The position numbers were made by a program, and so were the translations under genes. A stretch of 10,950 bases of DNA. Origin: an uncultured Actinomycetes bacterium (GTDB lineage: Bacteria; Actinomycetota; Acidimicrobiia; Acidimicrobiales; Microtrichaceae). The notes beneath the pieces were generated by a model. The model searched no databases. It had not been told where the DNA came from and saw nothing but the letters and a program-made list of their open reading frames with translations. Of the stretch, positions 1-6,780 are shown in pieces. Positions within the stretch are counted from its first letter, which is position 1. Each line of letters begins with the position of its first letter. The stretch lies in the NCBI GenBank assembly GCA_903953195.1, contig CAJBIS010000331.1, positions 1 through 10,950 on the forward strand, read 5' to 3'.

Positions 1-1
1 C

Positions 2-49
2 GACCTCGCGGGCATGCGCGCTGCTGCGGACGCCGCGACGCCGGCCTGA
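2..49 (+). CDS. C-terminal end of an upstream gene (5' partial)
   Basis: Reading from base 2, an open frame gives the residues DLAGMRAAADAATPA and a TGA stop at 47-49. The codons end mostly in G or C like the confirmed genes, and the next gene starts about 90 bases later on the same strand, so this is probably the tail of a real gene whose body lies outside the window. Fifteen residues are too few to name a family. The Ala-rich ending is typical of a disordered C-terminus in GC-rich genomes. The call is inference from frame and position only. Confidence 0.45.
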   Translation, partial: DLAGMRAAADAATPA

Positions 50-103
50 GCAGCGAACGGGCGCGTCGGCCACATCTCGGGACGCCCGGTGGCGGTCTGT
101 CGC

Positions 104-109
104 TAGGGT
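104..109 (+). promoter_or_regulatory. Candidate -10 element of the cupin-like gene
   Basis: TAGGGT at 104-109 fits the actinobacterial -10 pattern TAnnnT. It would start a transcript near base 116, leaving a leader of about 23 bases that carries the ribosome-binding site at 125-130. No good -35 match lies 16-18 bases upstream; the bases there are GACGCC. Confidence 0.3.
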
Positions 110-124
110 GGCCCGACGACATCG

Positions 125-130
125 AGAGGG
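125..130 (+). promoter_or_regulatory. Ribosome-binding site that decides the start of the cupin-like gene
   Basis: AGAGGG lies 8 bases before ATG 139. An in-frame GTG at 130 overlaps this site and has no site of its own, so ATG 139 is the likelier start. Confidence 0.55.
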
Positions 131-138
131 TGTTTCGC

Positions 139-462
139 ATGCCGGACCCGTTCATCACCACTGCAGCCGATCGGCCCGACCCGTTCCTGGTCGTGTCGGG
201 GTCGGTCGAGTGCGGGGTCGACGGTGTCGAGGCGGTGGCATGGCCCGGAACACTCATCCACGTGCCCGGCGGGTCGACCCACTGGTTCCGATTCGGTCCC
301 GATGGCGGCGAGATGATCACGATGACGTCGTCCGGCAACGCGTCCGCGATGTTCGCGGCGTTCCACGAGGCGAACGACACCTGGGATGGTGCGCAGCCCC
401 GTGCCGAGTTCATCGCCCTGTCGGCGTCCTACGGTCAGACGATCATCGAATCGGTCGACTGA
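139..462 (+). CDS. Small cupin-fold protein
   Basis: The predicted product has 107 residues and looks like a single cupin beta-barrel. Residues 15-30 (PFLVVSGSVECGVDGV) match the strand pair that usually reads as V-x-x-G-x-x-x-x-x-x-G in cupins. Residues 36-49 (PGTLIHVPGGSTHW) match cupin motif 2, with His48 as the usual metal ligand. The HxH part of cupin motif 1, normally found before residue 15, is missing, so metal binding is doubtful and the role may be ligand sensing or structural. ATG 139 was chosen because AGAGGG lies 8 bases upstream; GTG 130 would add three residues. The gene runs toward the minus-strand Coq4-like gene, with only 10 bases between the stops. Fold confidence is fair; substrate is unknown. 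Confidence 0.7.
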   Translation: MPDPFITTAADRPDPFLVVSGSVECGVDGVEAVAWPGTLIHVPGGSTHWFRFGPDGGEMITMTSSGNASAMFAAFHEANDTWDGAQPRAEFIALSASYGQTIIESVD

Positions 463-472
463 CGCCGCGAGT

Positions 473-1456
473 TCAGCGCGACGCGTCGCTGCGAGGCCGG
501 ATGCCGAACCGGGCCCGCACCTCGTCGAGTGGCTGGGCGACCAGTGCCAGGTGGTCGGCGCTCGTGAAGTTCTCGGTGCAGGCGCGACCGCGGTCCAGCG
601 CCTCGCCGAACAGTTGCAGTGCGGCCGGGTCGCTGAGCGTCGTCGATGGTGGCACCGGACCGTCGTGGAGGGTCACGTGGCCCTCGTGGTACGAGAGGTT
701 CAGCAGCAGTCCGGCCCACGTGGGCTCGCATCGTCCGGCCGCGAAACTCATGGCGGCGAGCGAGATCTCGCCCGCCGGCGTCGGTGGGTAGTCGGCGATC
801 ACGTGGTTCATGTCGTGCGCGACGAACACGGCACGCTGCACGTTGCCCTCCGGTGGCGCCCCCGGCAGCTCGAACCCGTAGCGATCGTGGAACTCGAGGA
901 ACTCCCGACCGAGCGTGCCCTCGGGGAGCGCCTCGAAGGTGTCGAACAGATCGAGGAGTTCCTCGTCCTGCTCCCGCGAGTGGGCCTTCCGCGCCCGCAG
1001 CCGTTGCTCGGCCAGCGTGCCGTGCCAGCTCCGAAAGAACCTCAGGATGTCCTGTTGGGCACGTGCGGCGCCCTCGTCCAACCAGGCCCGCGTCACGTCG
1101 AGCACCGTGTCGTCCACGCTCATCGCCGCGGCGTAGTCGCCGATCCGTGCCACCTGCGCGGTGGAGATGGGTCGCCGACACATCTCGAGTGCCGACACCA
1201 TCCAGATGAACCGGCGGCGGTGCTCGGGCGAGGTGATCGCCGCCGCGGCGGACCCGGGGTGGAGCGGCTCGAGTGATCGGAGGTCCAGATCGGGGCGCAC
1301 CCAGAGATGGTCCACCAGTGCCTGCAGGACGTTCAGCTGCGTGTCGGTGATCCCACCGTCGACGTCGAGGGCGCCGAGCACCGCTCTCGTGATCGGTTCG
1401 ACGACCGCACCCTCGATCAGGTCACTCGTCCCGGACGGTGAGGCGTGGTCCTGCAC
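473..1456 (-). CDS. TerB-like plus Coq4-type domain fusion protein
   Basis: The product has 327 residues. Residues about 22-120 form a helical segment with the DVDGGIT pattern (31-37) seen in TerB-like domains. From about residue 125 to the end it resembles Coq4: HDMNH at 214-218 followed by exactly eleven residues and Glu230 gives the HDxxH(x11)E metal motif (His214, Asp215, His218, Glu230). The C-terminus ALDRG...PLDEVRARFGI matches the usual Coq4 ending. Coq4 proteins act in ubiquinone biosynthesis, where eukaryotic COQ4 has been linked to C1 decarboxylation/hydroxylation and to organising the CoQ complex. Actinobacteria normally make menaquinone, so the substrate here is open. The start is GTG 1456: in-frame stops lie just upstream (two TAG codons) and there is no Shine-Dalgarno, which suggests a leaderless transcript. 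The gene is divergent from the hydrolase gene at 1609. Confidence 0.75.
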   Translation of the reverse strand: MQDHASPSGTSDLIEGAVVEPITRAVLGALDVDGGITDTQLNVLQALVDHLWVRPDLDLRSLEPLHPGSAAAAITSPEHRRRFIWMVSALEMCRRPISTAQVARIGDYAAAMSVDDTVLDVTRAWLDEGAARAQQDILRFFRSWHGTLAEQRLRARKAHSREQDEELLDLFDTFEALPEGTLGREFLEFHDRYGFELPGAPPEGNVQRAVFVAHDMNHVIADYPPTPAGEISLAAMSFAAGRCEPTWAGLLLNLSYHEGHVTLHDGPVPPSTTLSDPAALQLFGEALDRGRACTENFTSADHLALVAQPLDEVRARFGIRPRSDASR

Positions 1457-1458
1457 GT

Positions 1459-1473
1459 GGTAGGTCTACTACC
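1459..1473 (-). promoter_or_regulatory. Leaderless-type promoter and small dyad before the Coq4-like gene
   Basis: On the minus strand TAGACC (1468-1463) sits exactly 6 bases before GTG 1456, the same spacing as in other genes of this window. The hexamer lies inside an inverted repeat, GGTAG 1459-1463 and CTACC 1469-1473, separated by 5 bases, so a regulator could bind over the -10. There is no recognisable -35. Both assignments are weak. Confidence 0.25.
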
Positions 1474-1596
1474 GCTCGCCGCCGTCGTCGCCGAGCATCC
1501 CGGCTCGGTCGCAGTGCAGTTCCTCCACGGGGGACTCGACCGGCTCACCACGCGCTGACAGGCGGCCCCACCAGGCCCGCCTGACCGACGCCGCAG

Positions 1597-1602
1597 TAGG
1601 TT
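1597..1602 (+). promoter_or_regulatory. Candidate -10 element giving a leaderless hydrolase transcript
   Basis: TAGGTT fits TAnnnT and is followed by exactly 6 bases and then GTG 1609, so transcription would start at or within a base or two of the start codon. There is no Shine-Dalgarno, and the -35 region (GGCCCG at 1574-1579) is not consensus. Confidence 0.4.
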
Positions 1603-1608
1603 GCCCGC

Positions 1609-2619
1609 GTGCCCACCGTGTCGGTCGACCAACCACTCGTCGAACTGCCCGGCGCCGTCGGACATGCGTCGCTGGTGCTCGTCGACGGCACCCGGGCGGA
1701 TCGCCGGCTGGCGGCCGAGGTCTGGTACCCGGCGGCCGGTGCGGCGTCCGAGCCCGCCGTGTACGACCTGTTCGCCGGCGTGTCGTTCACGGCATCGGCC
1801 ACCGAGGAGGCGACCGCGGTCGCGGGCCCGCTTCCGGTCGTCGTTTTCTCGCACGGACGGACCGGTACGCGTACGTCGTACGTGATGCTGTGTGAAGCAC
1901 TCGCGGCGCACGGCTATGCGGTGGTGGCGGCGGATCATCCGGGTGATCGGCTCGAGGACTGGTTCGCCGGGGCCGCGGTCGACGACGCGACCAACGAGGC
2001 CCAACGTGTCGACGACATCGCTCACGTGCTCGATGCGGTGGCTTCGGGTCGCTTCGATGGGCTCGCCCCGACACTCGAACTCGACCACGGGCGCGTCATC
2101 GTCATCGGTCACTCCTACGGCGGATGGACCGCGGTGGTCTCGGCGATCGAGCACGCGCCGGCGATTCGCGGCGCAGTCGGCCTCCAGCCGTTCACGCGCT
2201 CGGTGAGCCGCGACGATCTGGCTCGCGCTGCGGTCCCGGTGCTGCTCGTCGCCGCCGGCGCTGATGCGACCACTCCGCCGGCACTGGATTCGCATCCGGC
2301 GTTCGAGGTGCTCGGCGCGCCGTCGGTCGATCTCGTCGAGGTCGCCGAGGCCGGGCACCAGGCGTGCAGCGATGTCGGCCTGTACGTCGAGTTGCTCCCG
2401 GAGGTCGAAGGTCTGCCGGAGCTGGTGAGCGATCTGGTCGGCGGGATGGCGGCTGACGTGACGGGGCGCGCCGGTGACCCGTGGCGGCCGGTCGTGGCGT
2501 TGCACCTCGAGCTGGTGGTGGCGTGGGCGGACGCCGTGCTGGTCGGTGCCGACACGGCGGCTGCGGTCGATCCGTTCGCCGGTCGACCGGGCGTGGACGT
2601 CCGTTCGCGGCGTCGCTGA
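1609..2619 (+). CDS. Alpha/beta hydrolase (PAF-acetylhydrolase/dienelactone-hydrolase-like)
   Basis: The product has 336 residues with no signal peptide, so it is probably cytoplasmic. Residues 37-42 (EVWYPA) and 75-83 (LPVVVFSHG) match the entry strand and oxyanion region of the PAF-acetylhydrolase-like branch. GHSYGG at 167-172 is the nucleophile elbow with Ser169. Asp219 in VAAGADATTPP and His250 in AEAGHQ complete a plausible Ser-Asp-His triad. The expected activity is hydrolysis of an ester or related bond; the substrate cannot be read. The last 70 residues, from about 265, are Ala/Val/Asp-rich and extend past the usual core. GTG 1609 is chosen because TAGGTT lies 6 bases upstream and the product then begins just before the first predicted strand. 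The gene is divergent from the Coq4-like gene across 152 bases. Confidence 0.85.
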   Translation: MPTVSVDQPLVELPGAVGHASLVLVDGTRADRRLAAEVWYPAAGAASEPAVYDLFAGVSFTASATEEATAVAGPLPVVVFSHGRTGTRTSYVMLCEALAAHGYAVVAADHPGDRLEDWFAGAAVDDATNEAQRVDDIAHVLDAVASGRFDGLAPTLELDHGRVIVIGHSYGGWTAVVSAIEHAPAIRGAVGLQPFTRSVSRDDLARAAVPVLLVAAGADATTPPALDSHPAFEVLGAPSVDLVEVAEAGHQACSDVGLYVELLPEVEGLPELVSDLVGGMAADVTGRAGDPWRPVVALHLELVVAWADAVLVGADTAAAVDPFAGRPGVDVRSRRR

Positions 2620-2671
2620 GCACCGTGGCGGTCGTGCACCCGTCACTGGCTCGACCGGGTGATTCGGCTCC

Positions 2672-2700
2672 TTGTCACCTCGGGTGAAGCGGGGCACACT
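2672..2700 (+). promoter_or_regulatory. Candidate promoter of the Tat lipoprotein gene
   Basis: TTGTCA at 2672-2677 and CACACT at 2695-2700 are separated by 17 bases, which fits a housekeeping-sigma promoter with a good -35 and a weak -10. The predicted start is near 2707, leaving a leader of about 41 bases before GTG 2748. The spacer contains the dyad CACC-TCG-GGTG (2676-2686), which would be well placed for a repressor. Confidence 0.4.
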
Positions 2701-2735
2701 TGGGAGGTCGTGCGGGGCGAATCTGCACGACGATC

Positions 2736-2742
2736 AGGGGGG
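2736..2742 (+). promoter_or_regulatory. Ribosome-binding site that decides the Tat lipoprotein start
   Basis: AGGGGGG lies 5 bases before GTG 2748. Starting there gives a well-formed twin-arginine signal peptide. Starting at TTG 2700 would add 16 residues ahead of it and would have no comparable site. Confidence 0.5.
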
Positions 2743-2747
2743 TCTTG

Positions 2748-4892
2748 GTGCGAGCGACACGTCGGCAGGTTCTGATCGCAGGCGCAGCCGGTGCGGCGTC
2801 CGTGGCGGTCGCGGCCTGTGCACCCATGCCGGGTCCCGGCACGCCGCCGTGCCCGGTTCCGGCACTCGGCGGGCCGATGCCGCTGCCGCCGCCGGGGTCG
2901 GCCGGCCTCGTCGACGAGACATGGTTCCAGGCTCGGGCCGATGAGTACCTGATCCGCAGCACCGAGCAACTGAACGGCGACAACATCAACAGCGTGGCCG
3001 CCCACCTCATTCGGGCCCGACGTGACCCGTCGTTCGTCTGGGATCCCACGCAGATCTCACCGACGGTCGTCGGCGGTGACCCGTTCCGCGACACCGACGA
3101 CTTCGAGCTCATGCACTGCCAGTGGGTGCTGTACCTCGGCCGCGACGTGCTGCCGTCGAACATCATCGAGGTGATCGAGAACAAGATCGCCGGCGCCCGC
3201 TACCGCTACGACGATCCGCTACCGGCCGGGGCAGTGGACAACAAGTGGTTCTGGTCCGAGAACCACCGGGCGATGTTCGCGGTCGACGAGTACCTGGGTG
3301 GCCTCGCGCTGCCCGATCGCGTGTTCACGTTCACGGGCCTCACGGGCGCCGAGCACGCGGCGCGTACCCGGCAGGTCGTCATCGACTGGTTGAAGGAGCG
3401 CACTCGGTTCGGCTTCTTCGAGTGGCACTCGAACACGTACCTCAAGTACTCGTACGCGCCGGTCCTCACGCTGCTCGAGTTCGCCGAGGACCCGGAGATC
3501 ATTGCGCTCGCCGCCGGTGTCGCCGACACCGCGATGCTGGATCTGGCGACGAACACCTTCCAGTGCGTGTTCGGTGCCAGCCACGGTCGTGGCTACAAGG
3601 GCGGCAAGCTGAGCTACCGCGGTGAGTCGTCGTTCAACACCTGCAAGCTGCTGTTCGACACCACCGATCGCGACTACCTGTACCTCAACGACATCGGGCC
3701 GCTCTACCTGATCGGGCAGACGACCTACCGGGTTCCCGAGGCGGTGCGCCGGGCCGGTGCCAGCCAGGAGACCGCCGTGGTGCGCGAGCGCCACGGTCTG
3801 CCGCTCGACCCGCACGAGGCGCTGACCCCCACGCCGCAGGCGGCGTTCGGCTACGACTACTTGGATCCGAAGAACCTGCCGTTCTGGTGGTCGACGGGGG
3901 CGCTCACCGCCTGGCAGATGGTGCCGGTGTCGCTGCAGGCCGCCAAGAAGTGGAATCTGTTCGAGACGGAACTGTTCCAGAAGTTCGCCAAGGTGAAGGA
4001 CTTCCTCGACGCGAGCCCCGGGCTCGCGCAGGTCGTGGTGCGGGAACTGTCAGGATTCGCGGCGGCCGGAGTGCTCGGCGAGGCGCACACGTACTCGTGG
4101 CGCAGTTCCGAGGCCATGCTGGCGAGCGTCATCGACCACCGGTTCGGTGACGCAGGGGAGCAGGTGCACGCCTGGCAGGCGACGCTCGGTCCCGACACGA
4201 CCGTCTTCACCATCCATCCGATGAAGGAGGCGCCGAGCGACGGCTACTGGGTCGGCACCGCGTCGATGCCCAAGACGGCGCAGCGCAACCGGGCGGCGAT
4301 CCACATCTACCGGCCGTCGTACGTCTCGCCGACCGACCCGTTGCTCGGCCCGTACTTCTCGTACCTGCCGTTCACCCGGGCGTGGTTCCCCCAGGACCGT
4401 TTCGACGAGGTCCGACAGATCGACGGCTGGACACTGGGGCGCAAGGGCGACGGGTACGTGGCGCTCTGGTCGGAGCGGCCGACCGAGTGGCGTCCGATCA
4501 ATCCCGCCGACTCGGCGTCCGAGGGCATGACCCAGCCGTACGACCTGGTCGCGCCCGGCGGTGCGTCGAACGTGTGGATCTGCGAGGTGGGCGGCGCGTC
4601 GGACCACGGTGACTTCGACTCGTTCGTCGAGGCCATCACGGCGTCGACGCCCGAGGTGGTGCGCGCCAGCGGCGCAATCGACGTCCACTACGTCTCGCCG
4701 ATCGAGGGCGATCTGCGCCTCGGCACGCGCAGCGGGTTCGCAGTCGATGGTCAGGCCACACCGCTCCGAGATCACCCGCGGCACTCGAGCCCGTGGGGCG
4801 AGGCGTGCGAGTTCAGCAGCGCCTACGACATCTCGGACGGTGACGCTCGCGTGCGCATCGACGGCACGACGGGCGCCAGGGTCCTGAACTAG
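2748..4892 (+). CDS. Tat-exported lipoprotein, predicted helical-toroid carbohydrate-active enzyme
   Basis: The product has about 715 residues. It starts MRATRRQVLIAG, a twin-arginine signal, followed by an Ala/Val core and a lipobox-like VAAC with Cys24, so it should be exported folded and lipid-anchored. Residues 25-50 are a Pro-rich linker. Residues about 55-450 are helical with Trp/Tyr-rich conserved-looking patches: WSENHR at 169-174, EWHSNTYLKYSYAP at 225-238 and SHGRGYK at 278-284. Asn, His, Tyr and Arg in such patches are typical catalytic residues of (alpha/alpha) toroid polysaccharide lyases and related enzymes. Residues about 480-715 look strand-rich, as in the C-terminal beta-sandwich of those enzymes. 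The family could not be named, and the carbohydrate role is inference. The cofactor of a folded Tat substrate is also unknown. Confidence 0.7.
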   Translation: MRATRRQVLIAGAAGAASVAVAACAPMPGPGTPPCPVPALGGPMPLPPPGSAGLVDETWFQARADEYLIRSTEQLNGDNINSVAAHLIRARRDPSFVWDPTQISPTVVGGDPFRDTDDFELMHCQWVLYLGRDVLPSNIIEVIENKIAGARYRYDDPLPAGAVDNKWFWSENHRAMFAVDEYLGGLALPDRVFTFTGLTGAEHAARTRQVVIDWLKERTRFGFFEWHSNTYLKYSYAPVLTLLEFAEDPEIIALAAGVADTAMLDLATNTFQCVFGASHGRGYKGGKLSYRGESSFNTCKLLFDTTDRDYLYLNDIGPLYLIGQTTYRVPEAVRRAGASQETAVVRERHGLPLDPHEALTPTPQAAFGYDYLDPKNLPFWWSTGALTAWQMVPVSLQAAKKWNLFETELFQKFAKVKDFLDASPGLAQVVVRELSGFAAAGVLGEAHTYSWRSSEAMLASVIDHRFGDAGEQVHAWQATLGPDTTVFTIHPMKEAPSDGYWVGTASMPKTAQRNRAAIHIYRPSYVSPTDPLLGPYFSYLPFTRAWFPQDRFDEVRQIDGWTLGRKGDGYVALWSERPTEWRPINPADSASEGMTQPYDLVAPGGASNVWICEVGGASDHGDFDSFVEAITASTPEVVRASGAIDVHYVSPIEGDLRLGTRSGFAVDGQATPLRDHPRHSSPWGEACEFSSAYDISDGDARVRIDGTTGARVLN

Positions 4893-4906
4893 CTGCGGAG
4901 CCTCCT

Positions 4907-4930
4907 GACCGCCGTCGTGAAAGCGCGGTC
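4907..4930 (+). terminator. Weak hairpin after the Tat lipoprotein gene
   Basis: GACCGC 4907-4912 pairs with GCGGTC 4925-4930 across a 12-base loop. No T-run follows, so this may be a poor terminator or a protein-binding dyad upstream of the dehydrogenase gene. Confidence 0.2.
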
Positions 4931-4948
4931 GGTTGGCCCGATCGCTGC

Positions 4949-4954
4949 GAGGAT
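4949..4954 (+). promoter_or_regulatory. Candidate leaderless -10 (or weak ribosome-binding site) of the dehydrogenase gene
   Basis: GAGGAT is followed by exactly 6 bases and ATG 4961, the same geometry as at the other leaderless starts here. The first base departs from TAnnnT, and GAGGA could instead act as a ribosome-binding site, so both readings stay open. No -35 is recognisable. Confidence 0.3.
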
Positions 4955-4960
4955 GAGCAG

Positions 4961-6028
4961 ATGGATGTCGCCATCATCGGAGCTGCAGGCGCATGCGGCC
5001 GGCAACTCGCCGCGCAGGTCCTGCAACGGCAGATCGTGCCGACGACCGATCGGCTCCAGCTCGTCGGTCACGGCGGAGGTCTGAGCGAGCGCGAACTCTG
5101 GGGCCTGCGCTCCGATCTGGAGGACGCGTTCGGCGACTGGTCGCCCAAGGTGGAACTGGCGGTCGATCCGGCCTCGGTCGATGCCGATCTGGTGGTGATG
5201 CTGGCGGGCCGCACCGTGTCGCTCGATCCCGGTGAGCCCGTCGACCGCGCCGAACTGGCCCGCCACAACGCCGAGCTGTTCCACGAGTACGCCGTCGAGC
5301 TCGGCCGGCGCCCGTCCCCGCCGCTGGTGATCGTGCAGTCGAATCCGGTCGAGCTCGGAGTGCGCATCTTCGCCGAGCACCTGCCACGCCACCACGTGCT
5401 CGGCGCGGCGGCGTGGTCGGACACACTTCGGTTCCGACGCGAACTCGCTGTCGAGCTGGGTGTCCCACGACGCGATGTCGCTGCGTTCGTGCTGGGCGAG
5501 CACGGTGACCACATCGTGCCGATCTGGTCGGCGATCCGGGCCCGTGGCGTCGATGCCGACGTGCTGCGTGCCGTGGTGGAGCGCGATCGGGCCGGCAGGG
5601 ACCTGGCCGAGCTCGCCGGCGAGGTCGCCCGCGCCCGTGGCGCGCTGATGGACCGTATTCGGGCCGACGACGTCGCCGGGGCGTGGGACTTCGTCCAGTC
5701 GCTCCCCGCTGACCTGCGGATCGCCGTCAAGCCGTACTTCACGAACTTCACGTCGGGACGGACCACCGAGGCGGTCACCGCCCACGCGGTCGCCGACCTG
5801 ATCGAGGCCTTCGTCGACGGCGTCTGGCGCACCCTCCCGGCACAGGTGTGGGTGGATGGCGACTGGCGGGGGCTCCGTGCCGCCATGGCGATCCCGGTCG
5901 TGTTGATGCAGACGGGATGGGCGCCGGCGGTGGACGTCGAGATCGCTGACGACGAGTTGGCCGCCCTGCAGTCCGCGGACGAGGCATTGGGGCGCATGCA
6001 GGACCAGCACCTCGCAGCACTGCGCTAG
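4961..6028 (+). CDS. Lactate/malate dehydrogenase family oxidoreductase, divergent
   Basis: The product has 355 residues against roughly 310-330 for typical family members. The N-terminal Rossmann motif is GAAGACG (7-13). The family core is intact: SNPV at 127-130 with Asn128, WSDTLRFRRELA at 152-163 with Asp154 and Arg157, and GEHGDHIVPIWS at 179-190 with catalytic His181. Arg96 aligns with the mobile-loop catalytic arginine. The stretch AGRTVSLDPGEPVDR (82-96) is about four residues longer than in LDH or MDH, and the acid that normally ends the second strand is replaced by LVGHGGG (34-40). The enzyme should therefore reduce or oxidise a 2-hydroxy/2-oxo acid in the cytoplasm, with unproven substrate and possibly NADP preference. 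ATG 4961 starts directly before the first Rossmann strand. Confidence 0.85.
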   Translation: MDVAIIGAAGACGRQLAAQVLQRQIVPTTDRLQLVGHGGGLSERELWGLRSDLEDAFGDWSPKVELAVDPASVDADLVVMLAGRTVSLDPGEPVDRAELARHNAELFHEYAVELGRRPSPPLVIVQSNPVELGVRIFAEHLPRHHVLGAAAWSDTLRFRRELAVELGVPRRDVAAFVLGEHGDHIVPIWSAIRARGVDADVLRAVVERDRAGRDLAELAGEVARARGALMDRIRADDVAGAWDFVQSLPADLRIAVKPYFTNFTSGRTTEAVTAHAVADLIEAFVDGVWRTLPAQVWVDGDWRGLRAAMAIPVVLMQTGWAPAVDVEIADDELAALQSADEALGRMQDQHLAALR

Positions 6029-6084
6029 GTGGGCCGCGCTGAGGTCAGTGACCAGTCGGTGCCGAGCAGTTGGGTCTGATCAGC

Positions 6085-6106
6085 CGGATCGAATCGGTCG
6101 GATCCG
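6085..6106. terminator. Candidate bidirectional terminator hairpin between convergent genes
   Basis: CGGATC 6085-6090 and GATCCG 6101-6106 are perfect 6-base arms around a 10-base loop. They lie in the 88-base gap between the ends of the dehydrogenase gene and the four-gene minus-strand operon. No strong T-run follows on either side, so termination efficiency is doubtful. Confidence 0.3.
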
Positions 6107-6116
6107 TTCACTCGTC

Positions 6117-6752
6117 TCAGTACGGCAGGGTGTAGCTGTTCTCGAGTTCGTCCTGCAGCACGGTGGCGAGATGGTCGCTGGTGTCGATCACGAGTTCTGA
6201 GTCGAGCACGCGGGTGCGATACGTCCACCCCTCGGGGAGTGCGAGACGGTCGCCGAGGTTGGGAAGGGAATCCAGGTCGATCGTCGGGTCGACGCTGATG
6301 CAGTACGCCTGCATCACGTAGGCCGTGCCGTCGGGGTCGACGAGTTCGAAGACCGGCTTGCCGGCGTCGAAGAAGAACACGGCGCCGCGGTTCACGTGGT
6401 TCTCGGTGTACGGGGTGACGCTGGGCGTCTCACCGAGCTCCACGACCGCGATCCGTCGAGTTCCGAGCCCGTTGAAGTCGCGGAGCACCGGCTCGACGAC
6501 CTCGACCTTGGTGCCGAATCCGTCGAGCGTCCAGTGCCGCGGCCCGTTGAGCTTGACCGCGAGCGCGCCGAGCTCCTCGGCGATCGTGGTCGCGTCGAGC
6601 GCGTCCCAGAGTTCGGCCGGACAGTCGTTGAGCATCTGCGTCCCGTACACCTCGGCGGCGAATCCACCGTCCCGGGCGAACACGGCGATGACCTCGCCGT
6701 ACCGGGTGTCGCGGTGGTCGGTGATCAGTCGTTCGGGAGTGCTGGCGGTCAT
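6117..6752 (-). CDS. Conserved protein of unknown function, last gene of the DUF2855/TetR operon
   Basis: The product has 211 residues and lacks a signal peptide or membrane segment. Recognisable patches are GPRHWTLDGFGTK (69-81), TENHVNRGAVFFFDAGKPVF (116-135), and a region around residues 139-202 with DGTAYVMQAYC, SLPNLGDRLALPEGW and VLQDELENSY. The alternation of short strands suggests a mainly beta fold. The TENH, Asp and Glu residues are candidates for a binding site, but no catalytic motif is clear. The start is ATG 6752, with GAAGGG (6765-6760 on the minus strand) 7 bases upstream. It follows the DUF1330-type gene by 28 bases in the same direction and is probably co-transcribed with it. 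I do not recognise a characterised relative and assign no function. Confidence 0.8.
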   Translation of the reverse strand: MTASTPERLITDHRDTRYGEVIAVFARDGGFAAEVYGTQMLNDCPAELWDALDATTIAEELGALAVKLNGPRHWTLDGFGTKVEVVEPVLRDFNGLGTRRIAVVELGETPSVTPYTENHVNRGAVFFFDAGKPVFELVDPDGTAYVMQAYCISVDPTIDLDSLPNLGDRLALPEGWTYRTRVLDSELVIDTSDHLATVLQDELENSYTLPY

Positions 6753-6780
6753 GTCGGTTCCCTTCGGGGTCGAGCTGATG

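Noticed and set aside
474..491. Self-complementary stretch around GACGCGTC as a terminator between the cupin and Coq4-like genes
   Set aside because: The palindrome has no loop and lies within the 3' end of the Coq4-like coding region, with no T-run.
1417..2697. Long minus-strand frame (about 426 residues) opposite the hydrolase
   Set aside because: It is Arg/His-rich, shows no family motif and mirrors the codon pattern of the plus-strand hydrolase, whose catalytic motifs are clear.
4889..6010. Long minus-strand frame (about 373 residues) opposite the dehydrogenase
   Set aside because: It is an antisense shadow of a gene with intact family motifs; its own translation is charged and motif-free.
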